Shown: piece by piece, positions 6,056-11,550 of the stretch
Numbering within the stretch: the first letter of the stretch is position 1
Layout: every line of letters begins with the position of its first letter
Source: Caryophanales bacterium UBA3210
GTDB taxonomy: Bacteria; Bacillota_I; Bacilli_A; RFN20; CAG-449
Direction: 5' to 3'
Assembly (NCBI GenBank): GCA_002363635.1
Contig: DEWM01000035.1
Location: 1-11,550, forward strand
DNA: 11,550 bases
Made by a program: the position numbers and the translations under genes
Notes under the pieces: generated by a model
The model's database searches: none
Told to the model about the DNA's origin: nothing
What the model saw: only the letters and a program-made list of their open reading frames with translations

Positions 6056-6649
6056 AGTTTTATTTTTTGTCATGTGGATATAATATCTTAACATTTTAGG
6101 TCTAACCCATCTTTGAATTAAAGATGGAAGTAAGTTTAAGAAGATATTAATTAATCCAAACCAAATAAAGAATGGAACAATATATGATGTAGGTCCCATA
6201 AATAAATCAATGATAGATGGAATCATCATTGAATAATGTACCCATTCAGCATAACAAGTTTCTACTAAGAATTTATGAATGTATTCTGGAGAAGAAGCAT
6301 CATACATATGATTCTTTTTAAAACCTGCAAATTCACCAGTCTCTGGTACCCAACCTTTCCACTTTTTAATACCAATAGTTTCTAAAAAACTAACTTCGCC
6401 TTTTGAAACATGATATATCCTTTTAGTAGGTTCAAACCAGCTTTCTGGTAAAGCATGAGTAATAGTCGCGGCAATAGCATCTAAGAAAATGATGAATAAT
6501 GTATGAGAAATACATATTACCCATATTCTCCAAATTTCAATCCAAGGATTATAAAGCGCGACAATAGTATTAACTAAACCTACTAAGCCTACTAATATAA
6601 AAAGTAAGATTAGATAGTTTTTAAATACCTTCACATACTTCTTTACCAT
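6035..6649 (-). CDS. CrtO-like integral membrane acyltransferase (glycosyl-4,4'-diaponeurosporenoate acyltransferase family)
   Basis: A 204-residue membrane protein with hydrophobic segments at about 11-33, 41-65 and 140-175. It resembles the family of staphylococcal CrtO, which adds a fatty acid to the sugar of staphyloxanthin: the elements are KKWKGWVPETG at 95-105, a KFLVET..AEW.H stretch at 126-138, and NLLPSLIQRWVRPKM near the C-terminus, the 'N.P..iQR..R.R' signature. No carotenoid genes are seen, so the real acceptor is probably another glycolipid or is unknown. The ATG lies 29 nt inside the upstream acyltransferase gene, with AAAGGA 11 nt before it, so the two are cotranslated. Family assignment is by remembered motifs and is only moderately firm. 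Confidence 0.6.
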   Translation of the reverse strand: MVKKYVKVFKNYLILLFILVGLVGLVNTIVALYNPWIEIWRIWVICISHTLFIIFLDAIAATITHALPESWFEPTKRIYHVSKGEVSFLETIGIKKWKGWVPETGEFAGFKKNHMYDASSPEYIHKFLVETCYAEWVHYSMMIPSIIDLFMGPTSYIVPFFIWFGLINIFLNLLPSLIQRWVRPKMLRYYIHMTKNKTKDEVIA

Positions 6650-7436
6650 CGTAAACTACATCCTTTCCATAGACTTGTTTATAACATTCTGCACATTCTT
6701 CATAATCTTTCTTACTCATGAATTCTACATTCTCTTTAATAGTTAATGAAGGATCAGGATAAATAGGATCAAGAACGTGGTAATCAAAATAAAATTGTTC
6801 TACTCCATCTTCAGAAAAAATACCGCTGTGTCTAAAAGTAATAAATGTTGGAATAACTGGAACATTATTTCTAGCGGCAAAATGATATGCGCCTGGTTTT
6901 CTAGGTCTTGGTTTAGAATAATATAACCACTCTGATTGTTCAGGGAAAATTAAGACTTTATGTCCGTGTTCAAGTTCAAAATCAATCGCATGATTAAATC
7001 TCTTCATATTCCTGTAATCTGAAGCAAGAGGATACATACCTCCCTCAATCATCATTTTACCTAAGAAGTCAGAACGATAATTAAAATCAGCGCCGATAAC
7101 TTTTAATTTAGATTTTCTAAATGCATATTTGACTACTAAGCAATCGAACATATGAACGTGGTTACAAGTAACCATTGCGCCTTTAATACCTTTAATTTTT
7201 TCCATGCCATAAAAACGAGTGTCGAAAGATTTAAAAGTATGTTTTCTAACAAATGGATTAATGATAACTCTAGAGTCGACAAAAATTCTTAATTTTTGAG
7301 ATAATGTCTTATTTTCATAACGGAATTTTTCATCAACTTTTTTTACAATTGAATAATCAATTGGATCAACATGTTCATCAAAGATTCCTTTTGCTTCAAG
7401 TTCTTTAATTTTTTCAATGAGTTCAGATTGTTTCAT
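6621..7436 (-). CDS. PlsC-like lysophospholipid/glycerol-phosphate acyltransferase
   Basis: Acyltransferases of this family move an acyl chain from acyl-ACP, acyl-CoA or acyl-phosphate to a lysolipid or glycerol-phosphate at the membrane surface. The 271-residue protein has the catalytic HX4D motif in NHVHMFD (His93, Asp98), a GG.YPL element at 132-137, FPEQSEW at 164-170 in place of the usual FPEGTRS, and VPVIPTFI at 192-199 (motif IV). The FPEQ variant and the long N-terminal region (about 80 residues before the HX4D block) mark a Firmicutes subgroup rather than classic PlsC. No clear membrane segment is visible. The ATG has an AGGAG site 9 nt upstream. It is the first gene of the unit and overlaps the CrtO-like gene by 29 nt. 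Which lipid is acylated cannot be told. Confidence 0.82.
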   Translation of the reverse strand: MKQSELIEKIKELEAKGIFDEHVDPIDYSIVKKVDEKFRYENKTLSQKLRIFVDSRVIINPFVRKHTFKSFDTRFYGMEKIKGIKGAMVTCNHVHMFDCLVVKYAFRKSKLKVIGADFNYRSDFLGKMMIEGGMYPLASDYRNMKRFNHAIDFELEHGHKVLIFPEQSEWLYYSKPRPRKPGAYHFAARNNVPVIPTFITFRHSGIFSEDGVEQFYFDYHVLDPIYPDPSLTIKENVEFMSKKDYEECAECYKQVYGKDVVYDGKEVCEGI

Positions 7437-7489
7437 AATATCTCGCTCCTAATAATATAATTATTAAAATTTATAAGACGACTAATGAT

Positions 7490-7518
7490 AAGATACTAAA
7501 AGTATCTTTAATAGTCAA
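7490..7518 (-). promoter_or_regulatory. Promoter of the PlsC-like/CrtO-like operon with an inverted repeat over spacer and -10
   Basis: On the minus strand TTGACT (7518-7513), a 17-bp spacer and TATCTT (7495-7490). A perfect 8-bp inverted repeat, AAGATACT-AAA-AGTATCTT, fills 7490-7508, covering the -10 and most of the spacer, where a bound repressor would block RNA polymerase. It is not the FapR box, whose half-sites face the other way. Confidence 0.6.
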
Positions 7519-7734
7519 GAAAACGTCCTTAAACATATTTAAAGAAAAATAATACTAATTATTCCCCACATTTGGACTGTTTATATTAAATAATATAAAA
7601 ATCAAAAATTCAATAGTCCATTTTCCTACAATATTATGTCAGATAAATAGAATGAAATTAATCAACTCTACTAAATCAGCTTTTTATATCTACAAAGTGT
7701 AGGTATTACCAATAAATAGGCATTTCTAGAATAT
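7519..7734. other. Gene-free AT-rich spacer between the acyltransferase promoter and the fakA terminator
   Basis: I see no gene here. It holds only weak symmetry: TGGACT (7573-7578) facing AGTCCA (7615-7620) across an AT-rich hairpin (TTATATT-AAAT-AATATAA), and a small TATCTACA/TGTAGGTA hairpin near 7687-7705. No T-run follows either. A small RNA cannot be excluded, but nothing supports one. Confidence 0.35.
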
Positions 7735-7771
7735 AAAAAAACTAGGTTTTACTTAACGTATCACCTAGTTT
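7735..7771 (-). terminator. Rho-independent terminator of the degV-fakA operon
   Basis: On the minus strand a perfect 9-bp stem, AAACTAGGT (7771-7763) and ACCTAGTTT (7747-7739), with a 15-nt loop, runs into a T-run (7740-7735). It starts seven bases after the fakA stop codon. Confidence 0.82.
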
Positions 7772-7777
7772 GAAATT

Positions 7778-9442
7778 TTATAAAGCAATTATAAATGAGT
7801 AAACATCTTGTTTTCCATCAAATGAACCGACTTCCATTTGAGGATATGTTGAAGAAATTCTATCTAAAGCTTCTTTCTTTTCTTCATCAGTTACATCTTT
7901 ACCAAACATAATAACTAAAGTTTCACGGTCTTCAATATCTTCATCTGCTTTTAACATTTCCATTAAAGCATCAACTTTAGTCTTTTGGCTAGTTACGATA
8001 TCTTTATTTAAGATACCAATATAGTCACCTTTTTTAATTTCTACTCCATTGATTTTTGAATCACGAATTGAATAAGTAACTTGTCCAGAAACTACATATG
8101 AAATTTGTTCTTCAAAATAATCTGCAATTGCAGTAGGATCATCAGCAGAATAATCAAGCATTGCAAGAGCGGTATAGCATTCTGCAATTGTCTTTGAGTT
8201 AATTACATAAATCTTTGATTTATTATAATTTTCTGCAGCTTGTTTTGCCGCCATAATGATATTTGAGTTATTTGGGAAGACAAAGATATTGTCAGCATCT
8301 AATGAATCAAATGCTTCGATGAATGATTCAGTTGATGGGTTCATAGTTTGTCCACCACTAACAATTACATCAGCGCCATATTGAGTAAAGACTTCTGAAA
8401 TACCTTCACCAGAAGAAACAGCAACAATTGCGTACTTTTGATGTTTCTTAGGTTTTGCATTGCCTACAACTTTTCTATCATCTTTTAAGTCAGAATTTTG
8501 AACTGACATATTTTCAACTTTAACAGTGACAAATTCACCATACTTTTGCATTTCATTTAAGATGACACCTGGAGTAAATGTATGAACATGTACTTTAACT
8601 ACATCATCATCTTTGAATGAAACGATTGAATTACCATTAGCTTCTAAGAATTTATTAATGATATCTAAATCAAAATTCTTAACGTCAACTTTATAGTTCA
8701 TTAACTGAAGAATGAATTCAGTACAATAACCAAATTCTAAACGAGTATCAGCGTTAAAATCTGGATGATCTACTGAAGGAAGTGATGTTCCGTTTGTAGA
8801 AGAATTAACATATTCAAGAATTTGGCCATCAAGAGCCTTTGCCATACCTTCAATGATATAGACATATCCTTGTGCGCCAGAATCAACTACATTTGCTTCT
8901 TTGAGAACTTCAAGTAATTCAGGAGTACGTTTTGTTGATTCTCTAGCTTCTGTAATTAAAACTTTGAAATAATCCTGTAATGAAGATTCACTAGTTAAGG
9001 CATTATCTGCAGCAGTAGCACTTTCTCTCATTACTGTAAGAATAGTACCTTCAACTGGTTTTTTAACTACAGTATAAGCATGTTGATAACCATGAATAAA
9101 AGCCTTAGAAAAGCCTTTTACATCAACTTCATCTTTTCCTTCGAGTTCTAAAGAAACACCTTTAAAGAACTGAGAAAGAATAACACCAGAGTTACCTCTA
9201 GCACTTAAAGTCATAGATCTAGAAGCTTGTTTTGCAATTAAACCAATTGATAATTCATTTGAATCGTTAATAGCTTTAGCGCCGCCATTAATTGTCATAT
9301 GCATATTTGAGCCAGTATCTCCATCAGGTACTGGGAAGACATTTAAATCATCAACTTCATCTTTATTTGCAAAAAGATTTTGACAACCATTAATAATTAA
9401 CTTCTTAAAAATTTCCCCATTAATCTTTTTTATTGGTTCCAT
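7778..9442 (-). CDS. fakA: FakA, fatty acid kinase ATP-binding subunit (DhaL/DAK2-domain protein)
   Basis: FakA phosphorylates the fatty acid held by a FakB/DegV partner, giving acyl-phosphate for phospholipid synthesis (cytoplasmic). The 554-residue protein has the family's usual length. The N-terminal DhaL kinase domain (about 1-205) carries VPDGDTGSN at 38-46, whose aspartates bind Mg-ATP, plus SARGNSGVILSQ at 80-91 and DSGAQGY at 187-193. The middle domain keeps Cys240 and the HVH pair at 285-287, matching the zinc ligands described for S. aureus FakA. The C-terminal part (about 335-554) is the DegV-like FakA-C domain. It follows the degV gene by 2 nt and has no clear Shine-Dalgarno, so it is probably translated by coupling. 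Co-location with a DegV gene supports the kinase role. Confidence 0.92.
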   Translation of the reverse strand: MEPIKKINGEIFKKLIINGCQNLFANKDEVDDLNVFPVPDGDTGSNMHMTINGGAKAINDSNELSIGLIAKQASRSMTLSARGNSGVILSQFFKGVSLELEGKDEVDVKGFSKAFIHGYQHAYTVVKKPVEGTILTVMRESATAADNALTSESSLQDYFKVLITEARESTKRTPELLEVLKEANVVDSGAQGYVYIIEGMAKALDGQILEYVNSSTNGTSLPSVDHPDFNADTRLEFGYCTEFILQLMNYKVDVKNFDLDIINKFLEANGNSIVSFKDDDVVKVHVHTFTPGVILNEMQKYGEFVTVKVENMSVQNSDLKDDRKVVGNAKPKKHQKYAIVAVSSGEGISEVFTQYGADVIVSGGQTMNPSTESFIEAFDSLDADNIFVFPNNSNIIMAAKQAAENYNKSKIYVINSKTIAECYTALAMLDYSADDPTAIADYFEEQISYVVSGQVTYSIRDSKINGVEIKKGDYIGILNKDIVTSQKTKVDALMEMLKADEDIEDRETLVIMFGKDVTDEEKKEALDRISSTYPQMEVGSFDGKQDVYSFIIAL

Positions 9443-9444
9443 GA

Positions 9445-10335
9445 TTATTTACCAACTTCACATTCTTTGCCGAAGACATAGATAACAACAGTCTTTGGAC
9501 CAGTTGTACAGCCAATGATTGGACCTAATGTTGAAACGTAGATATCCTTAGGTGCAATTTCTTCAGTAACTTTCTGTTTTAAGTATTCTGCATCTTCAGG
9601 TGCATTAGCAGTTAAGATATAAACTGTCTGGTTTTTAGCGTCTTCAATTGTTTCTTTAGCAAGTTCAACAATTCTATTCATTGCATTCTTCTTGCCTTTT
9701 TGTTTTTCAATAACGTTGTTTGAACCAATTGCGTCAGATACGAAAATTGGTTTAACACCGATAATATCACCAAAGAAAGCAGTTGAAGCTTTAACTCTAC
9801 CAGCATTCTTTAAGTATTTTAAAGTATCAATTGTACAGAACTGATTGAATTTTAATCTATTTGCTTCAACCCAAGCAGCGACTTCTTCAATTGATTTACC
9901 TTCTTTTCTTAATTCACTAGCTTTAATTAACATTGAGCCTTGACCCATACAAGCATTTAATGAATCAACGATATAAATCTTTGCATCTTTATATTCTTCT
10001 TTTTCAAGAAGTGATGCTTTAACCATTTCAGCAGTATTTACTGAACCTGATAAAGCTGATGAACATGAAATGTATAAAACATCTTCACCTTTATCTAAAT
10101 GAGCTTTAAATTTATTTTCAAATTCTTCTACAGAGACTTGAGTTGTTTTAACTTTCTTACCTGCAAGCATCCAGCCGTATAGATCTTCTGCAGTAAATTC
10201 TTTCCAATCGAGGTCTGCAACCATTTCCTTTCCATCAACAACTACTCCCATCAAGCAGTAATCAATATCGAATTTTTTTCTTAATTCAGTTGTTAAGTCA
10301 CAAGTTGAATCACCTAAAATTGCGAACTTTTTCAT
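9445..10335 (-). CDS. DegV/FakB-family lipid-binding protein, lacking the conserved C-terminal His
   Basis: DegV/FakB proteins hold a fatty acid and present its carboxyl group to FakA. The 296-residue protein has the standard elements: DSTCDL at 9-14, the TTQVS loop at 64-68 (usual TSQPS; Thr64 equals the carboxyl-binding Thr), SSALSG at 92-97 (carboxyl-binding Ser), DSLNACMGQG at 124-133, and LKNAGRV at 175-181 with Arg180. The late motif, normally GPVIGTHxGPG, reads GPIIGCTTGPK, so Thr277 replaces the His that completes the carboxylate network in S. aureus FakB2. The ATG at 10335 has AAGGAG 9 nt upstream. It is the first gene of the pair with fakA. The ligand may differ from a simple fatty acid. 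Confidence 0.9.
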   Translation of the reverse strand: MKKFAILGDSTCDLTTELRKKFDIDYCLMGVVVDGKEMVADLDWKEFTAEDLYGWMLAGKKVKTTQVSVEEFENKFKAHLDKGEDVLYISCSSALSGSVNTAEMVKASLLEKEEYKDAKIYIVDSLNACMGQGSMLIKASELRKEGKSIEEVAAWVEANRLKFNQFCTIDTLKYLKNAGRVKASTAFFGDIIGVKPIFVSDAIGSNNVIEKQKGKKNAMNRIVELAKETIEDAKNQTVYILTANAPEDAEYLKQKVTEEIAPKDIYVSTLGPIIGCTTGPKTVVIYVFGKECEVGK

Positions 10336-10395
10336 TATTTTTTTCTCCTTTTATTATAAATAAAAATTCCAAGTTTCCCTAACTTGACACTCACT

Positions 10396-10423
10396 ATTCT
10401 AGCATATAAACTTATATTAACAA
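10396..10423 (-). promoter_or_regulatory. Promoter of the degV-fakA operon
   Basis: On the minus strand TTGTTA (10423-10418), a 16-bp spacer and an extended -10, TGC-TAGAAT (hexamer 10401-10396). The -35 overlaps the left arm of the inverted repeat at 10422-10450, so a protein bound there should affect this promoter. Confidence 0.62.
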
Positions 10424-10459
10424 ACAACAAAAAAAATAACTTTGTTGTTTAATAAACAA
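10422..10459. promoter_or_regulatory. Probable TetR operator between degV-fakA and tetR-dxs
   Basis: Two overlapping inverted repeats share a half-site. AAACAACAAA (10422-10431) faces TTTGTTGTTT (10441-10450) in a perfect 10-bp repeat with a 9-nt spacer, and TTGTTTAATAAACAA (10445-10459) is a 15-bp palindrome with a single central base. This gives three AAACAA half-sites at 10422-10427, 10445-10450 (inverted) and 10454-10459. The left part overlaps the degV -35; the right ends one base before the TATACT of tetR. Position and form fit a TetR-family operator acting on both sides. Confidence 0.68.
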
Positions 10460-10460
10460 A

Positions 10461-10466
10461 TATACT
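10461..10466 (+). promoter_or_regulatory. -10 element of the tetR-dxs promoter
   Basis: TATACT, five of six bases matching the -10 consensus. No good -35 lies at the right distance, because that sequence is taken by the palindrome at 10445-10459. The start would be near 10473, giving a leader of about 20 nt with the GGGGAG ribosome site at 10481-10486. Confidence 0.45.
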
Positions 10467-10493
10467 AATAAATACTAGAAGGGGAGAAAAATA

Positions 10494-11096
10494 ATGGCAA
10501 CAGACTTAAGGGTTATTAAGACCAAAAGAGCTATTAAAAAAGCTTTTATTGATGTAGTAAATGAAAAAGGTTATGTAAATATCGCAGTTAGAGATATCGC
10601 AGATAGAGCAATGATAAATAGAAATACATTCTATTTACATTACACATCAAAAGATGATTTAGTAGAGCAATTAGTAAAAGACGTTATCTTAGAACAAGAA
10701 AAACAATTCTTTTATATTCTCGCGACAATGAAAAATGACATCTATGATTTAGATGAGCATGTCTTTGTTTACTGTGCAAAAGCATTATTAAAAACACTTA
10801 AAGAAGATGAAGAATTCTATAGAGTAATTATTAAAGATAACGCATTACGTGGCTATATCACTAGGTTGTCACGTACCTTAAGAGCAGGTTTAAGACGTGC
10901 ATTACATTTAAAAGGAGAAGCAGAATATACAATCTTTGAATATATGTTCTCTGGTTTCTTTGGAGTCATTGAATATCGCTTCTCACAAGAAGATTTAGAA
11001 ATCGAAGAAACTTCTCAAATCCTAGGCAAATGCTTTTATTCAGCAGTCCAATATATTAAGATAATTAGACGTAATCCTGAAGAGTTATACAAATGA
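10494..11096 (+). CDS. TetR/AcrR-family transcriptional regulator
   Basis: A 200-residue one-component repressor-type protein. The N-terminal DNA-binding domain spans about residues 8-55, with the helix-turn-helix at roughly 27-50 (VNIAVRDIADRAMINRNTFYLHY). The RNTFYLHY signature is typical of the DhaS-like TetR subgroup. The rest (56-200) is helical and would bind a ligand; the FSGFFGVIEYRF stretch near 150 fits TetR C-terminal domains of this subgroup. The ATG has GGGGAG 7 nt upstream. It is divergent from degV-fakA, with the palindromes between them as the likely target, so a lipid or acyl-phosphate signal would be a reasonable ligand, but this is inference. Its stop overlaps the dxs start (ATGA), so the two are cotranscribed. 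Confidence 0.88.
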   Translation: MATDLRVIKTKRAIKKAFIDVVNEKGYVNIAVRDIADRAMINRNTFYLHYTSKDDLVEQLVKDVILEQEKQFFYILATMKNDIYDLDEHVFVYCAKALLKTLKEDEEFYRVIIKDNALRGYITRLSRTLRAGLRRALHLKGEAEYTIFEYMFSGFFGVIEYRFSQEDLEIEETSQILGKCFYSAVQYIKIIRRNPEELYK

Positions 11097-11550
11097 AAGA
11101 CCAATTAATTGAAAAAATCAAAAAAACTGATATTAAAAATTTAACTTTCAAAGAAGAACACATTCTTTCAAATGAAATTAGACAATACATTGTCGAATGC
11201 TGCTCTACAAATGGAGGCCATTTATCCTCAAATCTTGGTGATATTGAGCTTACTTTAGCGTTGCATAAAGCTTTCTCATTTCCAAAGGATAAATTGCTTT
11301 TTGATGTTGGTCATCAATGCTATACACATAAAATTCTCTCAGGTAGATCATTAAAGAATTTCCGTAAAAAAGGAGATATCACAGGATTCCAAAATAGAAA
11401 CGAAGGTCCTTATGATGTCTTTGATGCAGGACATTCATCTACTGCTATATCATCTGCAATGGGACTTGCTCTAGCACGTGATATCAATAAAGAAGATTAC
11501 AATATTGTAGCAGTAGTAGGAGACGCAGCTTTATCAAGCGGTCTATCATT
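11093..11550 (+). CDS. dxs: 1-deoxy-D-xylulose-5-phosphate synthase, 5' part
   Basis: DXS joins pyruvate and glyceraldehyde 3-phosphate with thiamine diphosphate, the first step of the MEP isoprenoid pathway. The first 152 residues are present; the gene runs off the right edge. The family signatures are clear: NEIR near 27-30, GGHLSSNLGDIELTLALH at 41-58 (His43), DVGHQCYTHKIL at 71-82 (His74), GF..R at 98-102 and DAGHSSTAIS at 111-120 (His114), matching E. coli DXS His49, His80 and His121. The start of the thiamine-diphosphate motif, normally GDG, reads GDAALSSG at 143-150: Asp144 is kept but the next Gly is Ala. The ATG at 11093 overlaps the tetR stop by 4 nt; only a weak GAAGAG precedes it, so translation is coupled. 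The glutamate and later arginines are not visible. Confidence 0.93.
   Translation, partial: MKDQLIEKIKKTDIKNLTFKEEHILSNEIRQYIVECCSTNGGHLSSNLGDIELTLALHKAFSFPKDKLLFDVGHQCYTHKILSGRSLKNFRKKGDITGFQNRNEGPYDVFDAGHSSTAISSAMGLALARDINKEDYNIVAVVGDAALSSGLS

Noticed and set aside
7490..7508. FapR operator before the acyltransferase genes
   Set aside because: FapR boxes have AGTA...TACT half-sites; this repeat has the opposite order.
10494..11096. Mycoplasma genetic code (TGA as Trp)
   Set aside because: TGA ends tetR in a standard ATGA overlap with dxs, and all Trp codons in the long frames are TGG.

Overview
The window comes from an AT-rich, low-GC Gram-positive anaerobe, most likely Bacillota near the Bacilli/Erysipelotrichia. 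The reasons are AGA-dominated arginine usage, strong AGGAG-type ribosome sites, SigA-like promoters often with an extended TGn -10, and a gene set of fatty acid kinase, a CrtO-like protein, a DUF1294 protein and an Fe-S flavoprotein. TGG encodes Trp throughout long intact frames and TGA ends the TetR gene, so the standard bacterial code applies rather than the mycoplasma code. Genus cannot be set from the sequence alone. No tRNA, rRNA, insertion sequence, CRISPR array or phage gene was seen.

Layout. (1) 1-1070, minus strand: a metallo-beta-lactamase-fold hydrolase followed by a peptidase S66 (LD-carboxypeptidase/MccF) gene that runs off the left edge. Their promoter places the likely transcript start on the AUG, suggesting a leaderless mRNA. 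(2) 1267-5391, plus strand: a tight operon hypB - 987-aa Fe-S/FAD/NAD(P) oxidoreductase - hypA, with its own promoter, a palindromic upstream site and a clean terminator. Both nickel chaperones flank a glutamate-synthase-beta-type flavoprotein, but no hydrogenase or other hyp gene is in view. This is the most intriguing part of the window. (3) 5396-6015, plus strand: a DUF1294 membrane protein and a 79-aa membrane protein of unknown role. (4) 6022-7518, minus strand: a PlsC-like acyltransferase and a CrtO-like membrane acyltransferase, overlapping, behind a promoter that contains an inverted repeat. Their terminator starts inside the last codons. (5) 7735-10423, minus strand: a DegV/FakB-family lipid-binding protein followed by FakA, the ATP-dependent fatty acid kinase. 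(6) 10461-11550, plus strand and divergent from the fak pair: a TetR-family regulator overlapping by 4 nt a dxs gene that runs off the right edge.

How they fit. Regions 4 and 5 together suggest activation of fatty acids (DegV/FakB plus FakA) and acyl transfer to lipids (PlsC-like, CrtO-like). The intergenic region between the fak pair and tetR-dxs carries three AAACAA-type half-sites in two inverted arrangements across both promoters, so the TetR protein probably controls itself, the fak pair and dxs (isoprenoid precursor synthesis). Region 2 is a separate redox/metal module whose optimised-looking codon use suggests high expression.
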